Shown piece after piece: positions 54,819 to 64,000 of a stretch of DNA of 64,000 nucleotides. A program made the translations under genes and the position numbers. This stretch comes from Panorpa germanica. Its lineage: Eukaryota > Arthropoda > Insecta > Mecoptera > Panorpidae. A model generated the notes under the pieces. That model did no database searches. It was not told the origin of the DNA and was given only the letters and a program-made list of their open reading frames with translations. Each line of letters opens with the position of its first letter. The first letter of the stretch is position 1. The stretch covers positions 6,393,834 to 6,457,833 of the forward strand of contig OY783204.1 of NCBI GenBank assembly GCA_963678705.1, given 5' to 3'.

Positions 54819-56517
54819 GATCATCACCGCAATCAACACTAGCGATATTAATGAATGCCGAATTATTAAAATCACTGATAACCCAGGATTATATCCTGTG
54901 CAACTAGGAACAGCCCAAAACATCAAGGAATATTGGACTTTAGTCAAGAAAATAGATTTGGACCCCTTAATAAAATATTATAACCACGTACACCTGACTA
55001 GAAAAGATATTAAAACGAAATTAGAAAAAAAGAAATTTACAACCTATGGGCACAGCACTGCTGTAATGGACATCCTGGATATGGAAATAAGTAGAAAATT
55101 TAAACAAATTCTCCCAACTCGAAGAGAAAAAAGAGGCTTCATAGATGGCTTAGGTACTGTTTGGAAAGCAATCGGTGGAAACCTAGACGCTAACGACGGC
55201 GAGCGTATAAACTTAGCTCTGGAGACACTTGATAATAAACAAGAAACTCTAAATAAAGCTATATCTAAACAAATAAAATTAACAAACGATATACTCGATC
55301 AATTTAAATCGGCCCTGCACACCATTGATTCTAATTAAGAAGAACTAGATAAACGTACCAAATTCCTAATGAACGATATCGATAAACTCCAACACCAAGT
55401 ATTTAACATCTTTATAACAGAATCGATCGGACTTGTCAGTCAATCAATGCAATTACTTTTGCACCTACTAAGAACCATTGAAACTGACATAACATTCTCT
55501 AAACTGAACACGCTTAGTGGTTCAATCCTAGAACCTGATCACCTATTAGCAGAATTACAAGCAATAAAGGAACATGTTGATACAACAAAACATATCAAAC
55601 TGCCTTACGATATTACATCAGAGAACATTCAACAATATGAAACTATTAGCAAAGTCAAAGCATACACCAATAAAAACCTAATCGTTTTTGTAATAAATAT
55701 ACCACTAGTAAACCCTAATATATTTACGTATTATAAACTATATCCAATCCCCATACCTTATAACAATAAATTCCAAATGATTATTCCCAGAACCCAATAC
55801 ACCATTGTGAATGAGTATAAACATGTAGATTTTAATGCACCCTGCAAAGAAATATATAACAATCAATTCCTATGCAAGCTTAGCGAACCACTCAACATCG
55901 AGGAAACCACCTGCGAGATAGAACTAATTCAAAACCAGCCAACCAGCAAATGTCAACCCTTAGTGATTTCTCTAACCGGCATCAAGATCCAGAACATCGA
56001 ATTCAACACCTGGATATTAATCACAAATGACGAAACCAGTGGCACCTTAACATGCAACAGCCAGCGTGACATACGTCTACAAGGAACATATATAATACAC
56101 CTTGCACGAGATTGTCAATTTTCTGTTTCAGATAACACTCTTCAGTACATAGATATAGAAGAGAAAGTCGAAGCTTGGAACACCATTTCCCTGCCAAAAA
56201 TACCAGAGATCCAAAACAAACACCTAAACATCTCTACCGTGACCAACCTAAAACACCTGGACCTGGGCAACGTAGACAAGCTACAGACCACCCTAGCCCT
56301 ACTACCTGAAGACTTCGATGACAGAAAAATCTCAGACCATGTTCACATAATTAATTATACATTATTACCTATATTATTCATAATAATTACTATTGTAGTA
56401 TATAAGTTAATCAAATATTTTAGAAAAATAAAAATAATAAAAAATGAAAATGCACAAGAAATAAATAGCAAAAATATTGAAGAGTTGCAAAAACCTTTTG
56501 CTACATTTGAAGCATAA
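54819..56517 (+). pseudogene. Element H envelope (baculovirus-F-like), one in-frame stop
   Basis: From the candidate acceptor (54818) the env frame runs to 56517 with a single TAA at 55336-55338. Errantivirus env is related to the baculovirus F fusion protein and acts in the membrane. Visible are NPGLYPVQLGTAQ in the N-terminal subunit, a furin-type site RREKR at 55120-55134 followed by a Gly/Phe-rich fusion-peptide-like start, and heptad-like helices (LALETLDNKQETLNKAI). A Cys-rich middle follows, and a transmembrane segment near 56345-56410 precedes a short basic tail. The stop lies soon after the fusion-peptide/helix region, so this copy cannot give a full-length protein. No other break was seen. 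Confidence 0.8.
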
Positions 56518-56538
56518 GATTTTATCTTAGAGGGGAGG

Positions 56539-56885
56539 TGTTATAACACACATTCCATACGACACAAACTAACAATGTCTCTTCAGTATCTTTGCTGACC
56601 ATGCACTCTAGAGATAATAAAATAGTATATAAGTAATATGTTAATCTTAATCTAGTTAGTTCATGTATAAACTGCATCGCGCAGTTAGTAATTGGCTCAC
56701 CACTTTTTGAGTTCAAGTTCATGCATAATCTGCATCGCGCAGATAGTAATTGGCTGGCTCACCATTTGAGACTAGGCATAAGCTGTATCGCACAGTGATT
56801 ATTAGTCCAAATAAATATTATTTAAGTAAAACTAAAATAAATTGTATTTTTTTTTATTAAAGTCTAAATTACTCAAACTTTAATT
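56539..56885 (+). mobile_element. 3' LTR of element H
   Basis: 347 bp. Differs from the 5' LTR by two substitutions (GTATAATC/GCATAATC and ACTTAAAC/ACTCAAAC) and a small difference in a T run. The three ATCGC hairpins are conserved. Confidence 0.9.
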
Positions 56886-56889
56886 ATAT

Positions 56890-57214
56890 ATTTAAATCGA
56901 TATAAACTTGGAAGAGTATTTACACTACACACAACAGTATCAGTACTCGATTTACTTAATTACACATATAAAATTATTAAATTTATAAAAGAACAATAAT
57001 TACAGGTTGCGATCTGGTACTACTATGTAAAAGTCGCGAATCTGATGTAATGGTTTAACGAAAAATCGCGGTATTTGATAAACGTGATTTGACACCGCGT
57101 GACGCTCAGGAATTTGGTACCTGATAATCGACAAGTTTCTATCTTGGTTGAAGAACAAAACTAGACTTATAGTATAACTGTCGCGAATTAATATTATTGG
57201 TATAATTATCGCAA
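56890..57214 (-). mobile_element. LTR F2, middle part
   Basis: Continues the E-type LTR from ATTTAAATCGATATAAAC to TTATCGCAA, where Helitron 2 is inserted. Confidence 0.85.
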
Positions 57215-58515
57215 TCTACTATATAAAAATAAGTCGGGTTTTCCTTCCTGACGTTATAACTCCAGAACGCACGAACCGATTTCCACGGTTTTGCATTCGT
57301 TGGAAAGGTCTCGGGCTCCGTGAGGTTTATAGCAAAGAAAATTCAGGAATTCAGGAAAAATTTCAACAGAAAAGCGGGAAAATCTTTTTTCACATACAGC
57401 GCCATCTCTGATACATAGCATAGATACAAACCAATATTTTAAGTAGATGCAGGAATTCGTTCATAGCATAGATACAAACCATCTTTTTCACATACATCGC
57501 CATCTCTGATACATAGCATAGATACAAACCAATATTTTAAGTAGATGCAGGAACTCGTTCGAAATAATGTGCCGTTGCTGAATGAACAGCAAAAACAAGT
57601 ATACGAATCATTAAAATCATTAGAACACGTTTCCATTTTGTGGTATACGAATTTAGCATAGATTCAAACGAGCAATTCTTGCCGCAAAGAATAATGATGT
57701 ACACGCACTGAATTTCACCATTCAATCAAAAATTGCTGGCGATTTGGTGACATACAAATCCGTTGATTCCATAACAAATCCCGATGATGTAGTAAATTAT
57801 CCAACGGAGTTTTTGAACTCTCTGGAGTTACCAGGATTTCCACCACATACCTTGCAACTCAAAGTTGGTACAGTTATTATGATATTGCGTAATTTGAATC
57901 CACCGCGACTTTGCAACGGTACTCGACTTTCGATAAAAAGACTTATGCCGAATTTGATTGAGGCAACCATTATTAACGGAAAGTACGCAGGTGAAAATGT
58001 ATGTATTCCTCGAATACCAATGATTCCGACTGATCGTTTGACTTCAAACGATTGCAATTTCCAGTTCGCCTTGCGTTCGCAATGACAACTAACAAGTCGT
58101 AAGGCCAATCGCTTAGTGTTTGCGGGATAAATTTAGAAAATCATTATTTTTCACATGGGCAGTTATAAGTTGCGTATTCACGAGTTGGGAAACCATCCGC
58201 TTTGTTGGTGTTAACGTCAGACCAAAAAACAAAAAATGTGGTTTACCAAAGAGCACTTCAATGAAACGATAATTTGCAGACACGTATAACGGTTCGACTC
58301 AGTATTTACTTTGGATTCACTTTTATTTACTTAGAGAAGTTCAACTAAATAACACTAATCAAAATGAATTCATTACTGTTGTGAAATGAAATAAAATTTT
58401 TCCTTTTCAAATATAAAACAAAAAAAAAATTTTTCTTCATCTTTTAATCACCAAACGAAATGTTACATAAAACGAAGCCATCTGATGGCGAAACGGAGTT
58501 CGCCGGGTTTGCTAG
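57215..58515 (+). mobile_element. Helitron 2 (1,301 bp, non-autonomous)
   Basis: Same TC start, 3' hairpin and CTAG end as Helitron 1, inserted exactly between A 57214 and T 58516 of LTR F2 (E copy reads CGCAATATTG there). Only the first ~220 bp, short duplicated stretches (CATAGATACAAACCA repeated near 57419, 57465 and 57519) and the helicase tail remain. Confidence 0.93.
57660..58085 (+). pseudogene. Helitron 2 helicase C-terminal fragment
   Basis: Frame RAILAAKNNDVHALNFTIQS ... VTYKSVDSITNPDDVVNYPT ... PPRLCNGTRLSIKRLMPNLI, nearly identical to Helitron 1 at 48630-49020. A small deletion at PTDRLTS shifts the frame before the last motifs. It retains the CGA codon that is TGA in Helitron 1. 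Confidence 0.85.
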
Positions 58516-58990
58516 TATTGTATAAAAACGTGTTGGTAAGCCGCGCGACGCTCAGGAGTTCGGTACCTGAGAATCGACAAGCTTCCAGATGTAGATCGGT
58601 TGATGAACAAAAACAGACTCGCGCCAAAATCTAAATTAACAACATATTTCGTTCTTAATTAGTCTGAGCAAATCAGCAAGAGATGCTATGTAGCCATCTC
58701 ATGTGTGCTCAAGTGCTCAAGAATTCCATTTGTTGATTCTCAGAATGTATAGGGTGCAATTAGGGTGCAATATGCCTCTCACTCTGTCTTATGAAATTAG
58801 TAGTGCCATCTCATTAATGTATGTGTTTCGTAAGATTAGGGCGAGTTCATTATGCAAGTTGTTAGGGGTGTAACTTGAACTTGAATAATGGATCTCGCTT
58901 ATTTTAATATGTCTACTATTAACAAATTTGATGAACTACATTGAACCAGAAATTGGAATAAATCTGCGTAATGAAGTCCCGCAGATTACA
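58516..58990 (-). mobile_element. LTR F2, right part
   Basis: From TATTGTATAAAAACG to the LTR end GCAGATTACA at 58990, matching the E LTR end with substitutions. Confidence 0.85.
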
Positions 58991-59416
58991 CAGTCCCAGA
59001 ACGTCGTACGTCTCATCATCAAATTATCAAGGAATCAAATTTGTACTAAGTTAACAGTCTATATTATGTGGCTTACCTTGCATATTTTTACAAAGCGTAA
59101 GCAGCTTGGTTTTAAAATCAGGAAAATGTATTGGATAATTGGTCGAAAGTCAAAACTTCCTCTGGACAACAAAATAATTATATATAAAACTATTCTGTAA
59201 CCCATCTGGCCTTACGGAATTCAGCTTTAGGGTACTGCAAGCAACTCCAATATAGCCATAATCCAGCGTTTCCAAAATAAAGTACTACGAGTTATTGTAG
59301 CATAGATAGCATAGTAGCACCATACTACTTCACTAACGAAGTCATCCAGAAAGACATCCCAATAGCATCCATCAAAGATGAAATATATCAATCTAGTACA
59401 AAATATAGTGATAGAG
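58991..59416 (+). pseudogene. Jockey-like RT fragment
   Basis: HIFTKRKQLGFKIRKMYWII (59071-59130) and NKIIIYKTIL parallel element B (HIFTKRKQLGLQLRKMYWLI). Stops follow (for example after YKTIL), and the fragment ends where A2 starts. It is an older, separate jockey copy. Confidence 0.75.
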
Positions 59417-59618
59417 AGTTCGCACCGAGACTCCTTGGTGAGTGCACGTGTTTACAATAAACAAAACAATTAAAGAAATAGTGTTCCTTTTTTTTGCAAA
59501 TTATAATATTTTTTTTTCGTGATTTATTTGTATTTAAACTATAATTTATATTATTATTAAGTGATATTACTAAGAAGTGAAGTAACTTCTATTTAATTAT
59601 CACTGGTTAGTTAACAAT

Positions 59619-61040
59619 ATGGATATGGAGGTTGAACCTCCCGATAAAAATCCGATCAATAAAAACAACTCTGTGACTAACAAATCATTTCCTACAGATA
59701 AAACATCCAGTGATATAACAGAAAACTTAAATAAAAATAGTGACAATGTTAAAAAAATATATAATAATTTATACAACACAGAAACAAAATATGACTCGTA
59801 TAAAGTAATGATAGTTAAAAATAATAGTGATGGAAATACATTTTTTAGTTCTCTTAAATTAGCAGAAATAATTTGTAAAATTAGCAATAAATCTAATATA
59901 ATAGAAATTAAAAAAGTGGGAAGAAATAGAGTAATCGTTCAATGTGCTAATGCAATACTAGCTAACGAAATTACCAAATCAACATTGCTGAAAAACAATG
60001 GGTATGAAGCGTTTATCCCATTTTACTGGTGCACAAAAGTAGCTATTATAAAAGGTGTTGATATAGAATATACGGAAGAAACAATTTTAAATAACATAGA
60101 GTGTCCACCTTTTAAAGTAACGAGAGTGCAAAGGCTAAATCGAAAAATAAGAGTTGACGGAGCTATAAAATATGAACCCAGTACTTCAGTGAAACTATTC
60201 TTTGAAGGACTTGCAATACCTGCTTATGTTTACATGTGGAGAGTGAGACGAGCATGTGAACCATTTGTACAACAGACGATACAATGTTATAATTGTTTTA
60301 AATTTGGACACGCAGCCACAAAATGTAGAGCAAAAGTAGCAAAATGTAAATTCTGCGGAAGTGAAGATCATTTACGTACTGCATGCACATCTCTTAACCC
60401 GACATGCATAAATTGTAAACTTAACCACGAGGCTACAGACAATGAATGTCCTGAAAAAAAAAGACAAATCAAGATAAAAGATCTCATGGCCCAACACAAT
60501 CTCAGTTTTTATGAAGCAAAATTAGAATTAATGGAAAAAAATACAGACTATTTATACTCAGTAAGAACTCACAACTCTTTTGAAGCTCTAAACTACACTG
60601 AGACTTTTCCCAATATCACAAATAAATACAATAGTATCAACATAATACCTACATACAAACCAAACCCTTTAACCAGAAGAGCCAATACCAGAGTGAATAA
60701 ATCAAATACAGGTAACTCGTTACAAAGATCTTACAGTCAACCACAACCTTCCACTAAAGAACCAATTCCAAAAAGAAGAAGAGAAAAAATGAAACCTAAC
60801 AATGAAGAAAGCGACACATACCTTAAGAAAACTAATCAGGGAAAAAACAGAAAGCAAATCAACCAAGAGAAACCTGATATTACAATGGAAAACAATGATA
60901 ATGATACCTGCTATACATCAATATATAATAAAAATAATGATGACAAAATTAAAGATACAAACAAAGACCTAAATATTACATCCCAATATCTTAGAAGCTA
61001 CAAGAAACAAATATCTAGTGTACAATGGCCAAACTCGTAA
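59619..61040 (+). CDS. A2 ORF1: gag-like protein with three zinc knuckles
   Basis: Complete 473-codon frame from ATG 59619. Asn/Lys-rich N-terminus, central domain (VIVQCANAILANEITKSTLL), three knuckles (CYNCFKFGHAATKC, CKFCGSEDHLRTAC, CINCKLNHEATDNEC at about residues 225-290), basic tail ending VQWPNS. It is the intact version of the protein truncated in A1 and would bind element RNA. ORF2 follows after 207 bases. Confidence 0.88.
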   Translation: MDMEVEPPDKNPINKNNSVTNKSFPTDKTSSDITENLNKNSDNVKKIYNNLYNTETKYDSYKVMIVKNNSDGNTFFSSLKLAEIICKISNKSNIIEIKKVGRNRVIVQCANAILANEITKSTLLKNNGYEAFIPFYWCTKVAIIKGVDIEYTEETILNNIECPPFKVTRVQRLNRKIRVDGAIKYEPSTSVKLFFEGLAIPAYVYMWRVRRACEPFVQQTIQCYNCFKFGHAATKCRAKVAKCKFCGSEDHLRTACTSLNPTCINCKLNHEATDNECPEKKRQIKIKDLMAQHNLSFYEAKLELMEKNTDYLYSVRTHNSFEALNYTETFPNITNKYNSINIIPTYKPNPLTRRANTRVNKSNTGNSLQRSYSQPQPSTKEPIPKRRREKMKPNNEESDTYLKKTNQGKNRKQINQEKPDITMENNDNDTCYTSIYNKNNDDKIKDTNKDLNITSQYLRSYKKQISSVQWPNS

Positions 61041-61247
61041 GAAAACATCGATATATAAATTTAGTTTATTTTTAATAAAAACTCTATTCACATCACTAAA
61101 CCTAATCGGTTAATAAATTTACTAAAATATTAAATCAACAATAATTATATAAACATAAAGAAAAAAAATAAAATAAAATATATAAATAAATCAAACAACA
61201 AGACCAAGGTCAGATATAAAAATCAATAATTAATTAAAACAGTTAAA

Positions 61248-64000
61248 ATGATAAATTTTATTCAATGGAACTGTAGAGGAGTCAGATATATTAAAGAGGA
61301 ACTACAACATATGCTACAGAAGCATAACATACATATATGCATACTTTCAGAAACGTTTTTAACAAAAAATCACAATTTCAACATTAAAGGCTATTTTATT
61401 GAAAGAGAAGATAGGATACAGAATACAAACTATAATCCCCACGGAGGTGTTGCTATCTTGATACATAAATCTATAAAATATAAACGAGTAATGCTAAATA
61501 ACCCATTTAATTCGGTCGAAATAGTTGGAATAATTATAACACATAACGAAACTGAGGTAATATGTATTTTATCAATCTATGCTAAACCGAATCATAAACT
61601 ATCTAATTCAAACTGGTCACAGATAAAACAACAAATAGCTGTTCCTATTATACTGGCTGGAGATTTCAATGCGACTAATCTTGCTTGGGATATAAACTGT
61701 CCAGGTAGTCAGTATGAAGGTAACGAATTGTTAGAATTCATAGAAAACGAAAATCTAAATATTATCAACGATGATAAACCAACTAGAGTAAGCAATCTCA
61801 GTACAAGGGACAGTATATTAGATCTCACATTGGTATCTATGACGTTAACACAACAAATTACTTCGTGGCAAGTTCTTGCAGATAGCTTAGGTAGTGATCA
61901 CTACCCAATTTTTTTCTGTCTGAATGACAATAATAAAGACCGTTACCGTACATCAGAATATTTAACGAGGAGAAATTTCCGAAAAGCAGATTGGGAGAAA
62001 TATAGCCTTGAAATAGAAAGCAGAATTTCAAACCTTACCACAAATGGAATCACAAGTAATCCCCAAGATGTTGAAAACAAATACAACCAATTTAGAGATG
62101 TTATTAATAATTCGGCAGACATACATATTCCATCTACCAGATTGTATAATATAACTCCTAATAAAATAAAACCGTCTTGGTGGGACACAGAATGCAATAA
62201 AATGATAGCTCAAAGAAAATTAGCACTAACTATTTTTAATAAAAACATGACAATGGCGAATTATTTAAATTATAAAAAACATCAAGCTAAAACCAGACGA
62301 TATTTTAGAGCCAGGAAAAAAATAGAATGGCAGGATTTCTGCGAGAATTTAAACCCAAACCACAACAACCAACATTGTCTGGAATAATATAAGAAAAATT
62401 AACAATAAAAGCTATAGTACTAAAAGGATAAGTGATAATGAAAATTTAATAGAAGAATTCATTATTAAAAAATTTCAACCGAACAACAATTTAAATATTA
62501 CTACCACCACCACCATAAAAGATAATTTCCTAGATAATAACATAAATATAAATGAAGTAAATTTCGCGTTAAATCATAATAAAAACAGTAGCACAGGATT
62601 TGATAGAATAAATTACAAAATGATACAAAACCTACCTGACAATGCAATAAATCATCTTACACAAATATATAATTTGTCATTAAACACTGCTGATATACCA
62701 TTAGACTGGAAAAAACATATCGTTGTTCCTATATTAAAAACAGGAAAAGATCCAAACAAAGAAGAATCATTCAGACCAATTACTTTACTATCATGTATGG
62801 GCAAAACTATGGAATCCATCATCAAAAACAGAGTGGAGTGGTATCTCGAACATCATAAAAGATTACCTGAGTTACAATTTGCGTTTAGAAAAACAAGAAG
62901 TACGCAGCATAACTTAAACATATTGAATATCGATATTCAAAGAACATATAGTAAAAATCATTATATGATAGCTGCTTTCATTGACATTGAAGCTGCTTAT
63001 GACAATGTTAATCTTAAAATATTAAAAGAAAAAGTAGAAAACATAGGTATATCTTCCAAAATATCCAACTGGATTATAAACTACTTCCAAAATAGAGAAA
63101 TAACAGTCAGATACAATAATAAGTTAACTGGTCCTATACTATGTAATCACGGAATTCCACAAGGCTCAATATTATCTCCCTTATTATTCAACATATACAC
63201 AGAAAAGTTAACAACACTATCAGATAACAACACAACAGTACTGATGTATGCAGATGACATAGTTATTTATAGTATGGGCCATACACAAGATATAGCTCAA
63301 AACAGATTACAATCAAAATTAAGAAAACTAGATATTTTACTAAAGGAAATCAAATTAAATATATCGTCAGAAAAAAGTAAAATAGTTATATTTACAAGGC
63401 ATAGAATAATCTGCAGTCCAAAAATAACCATCAGAAATAAAAATATAACTGTTAGTTCAAATACCAAATTTCTGGGTATATTCTTTAATACGAAAAGCAC
63501 TTGGGCGAAAGAAATTGCTCATATTATTAACAAATGTCAAAAAGGCTTAAATTTAATGCGATGTATAGCAGGATACAAATGGGGCGCACACCCAACAACC
63601 TTAATAAAAATATATAAAGCTATTGTTAGACCGCATATTGACTATTCTAGTACGATGATCTGCACCGCAAATAACTCAAGATTAAAAAAAATTGAAATTA
63701 TACAAAACAAATGTTCAAGAATAATATTAGGTGCGATGGTTTCAACACCAATCCAAATCCTCAACTATCAAACTAATATTCCTCCGGTAAATATCAGAAT
63801 ACAACAAATATCAGACAGTTTCTTTTGTAAAAACAGACATAACCCATGTGGACCCTTAAATACAAGATTATCTAAACTATATGTCCTTTATAATAAACCA
63901 TATTGGACAACTCATAAAAAACCGGCACTTTTAACTAGTTTTGATAGATATAATAACTTAAACTTAGAGGTACATAACACTATACCATTTTTCAAATTTC
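61248..64000 (+). pseudogene. A2 ORF2: endonuclease-RT, one frameshift, runs off the window
   Basis: ATG 61248. The endonuclease is intact here (WNCRGVRYIKEELQHML, GDFNATNLAWD, LGSDHYPIFF), and the W-W-D-T-E-C junction that is a stop in A1 is coding. One extra C near 62358-62361, compared with A1, shifts the frame. From about 62370 the RT continues in the new frame (SFRPITLLSCMGKTMES, FIDIEAAYD, YADDIVIYSMG at about 63246-63280) without visible stops to the window end. RNase H lies outside. Confidence 0.85.

Larger units (their letters stand above)
49761..56885 (+). mobile_element. Element H: env-bearing errantivirus-like (Ty3/Gypsy) provirus, defective
   Basis: LTRs 49761-50105 and 56539-56885 (345 and 347 bp; four differences seen), TSD ATAT (49757-49760, 56886-56889), inserted in LTR F2. 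PBS TGGCGCAGTCGGTAGGAT at 50105-50122 and polypurine AGAGGGGAGG before the 3' LTR are typical of errantiviruses. Order is leader, gag, decayed pol with only integrase pieces, env. gag has two in-frame stops and env one. Near-identical LTRs with a decayed interior imply that an already defective copy moved recently. Confidence 0.9.
59417..64000 (+). mobile_element. Element A2: second copy of the I/LOA-type element (3' end outside window)
   Basis: Begins AGTTCGCACCGAGACTCC, matching the A1 5' end. It carries ORF1 and ORF2 in order. The 3' end and TSD are beyond 64000. Sequence is very close to A1 (scattered substitutions), so both belong to one recently active family. Confidence 0.9.

Noticed and set aside
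1-64000. CRISPR arrays, bacterial operons or ribosomal RNA genes
   Set aside because: None seen; repeats are tandem leader arrays or LTRs, and genes are eukaryotic with introns.

Overview
The window reads as AT-rich insect nuclear DNA (spliced genes with GT-AG introns, a divergent ionotropic receptor, a SINA/SIAH-like gene, errantivirus, Helitron, mariner, jockey and I/LOA-type elements). A beetle or similar TE-rich insect is plausible, but nothing seen fixes the species. Most of the 64 kb is transposable elements nested in each other. Several boundaries can be fixed to the base because target-site duplications (TSDs) are visible. Letter names for elements are mine. Layout from left to right: (1) 1-2100, minus: start of gag, a long leader holding a ~180-bp tandem array, a primer-binding site (PBS) and LTR edge of a BEL/Pao-like element (I). 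(2) 2690-13140: a transposase relic, then a three-level nest. An old I/LOA-type non-LTR element C (minus) is split by a 5'-truncated jockey-like element B (plus, 13-bp TSD), and B is split by a 5.76-kb non-LTR element A1 (minus, 13-bp TSD). (3) 14445-19374, minus: a two-exon SIAH-like gene whose 3.4-kb intron holds a decayed non-LTR element D, itself split by an internally deleted mariner. (4) 19375-22910: mostly non-coding, with one degenerate C2H2 finger. (5) 22911-33240: LTR element G (minus, TSD CTAT, internally deleted gag-pol). Its left LTR is split by element E (TSD CGGC), which has two 1000-bp LTRs identical by eye but encodes only gag and protease. G splits an exon-like reading frame. 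(6) 34000-41566: relics, then an LTR (F1, E family) whose TA tract is split by a 4,983-bp unit carrying an intact four-exon gene for a zinc-finger tyrosine recombinase (YR). (7) 41562-43244, minus: an ionotropic receptor whose stop codon is supplied by the F1 LTR. (8) 46481-49473: a Helitron with a deleted Rep/helicase gene that keeps an apparent intron. (9) 49550-58990: another E-family LTR (F2) split at its TA tract by an env-bearing errantivirus H (TSD ATAT) and, further on, by a short Helitron. (10) 58991-64000: a jockey fragment followed by a second copy of A (A2, plus) that runs off the window. Functionally there are two or three host-type genes (SIAH-like ligase, ionotropic receptor, an unidentified split exon) and one gene of uncertain status (the YR gene, intact but inside a unit that looks mobile). 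The most unusual signals are the YR unit with inverted-repeat-like ends, and a set of six short hairpins in errantivirus H that share the loop ATCGC (ATCGT once) with covarying stems. All splice models, TSDs and domain calls were read by eye; no database search was run.
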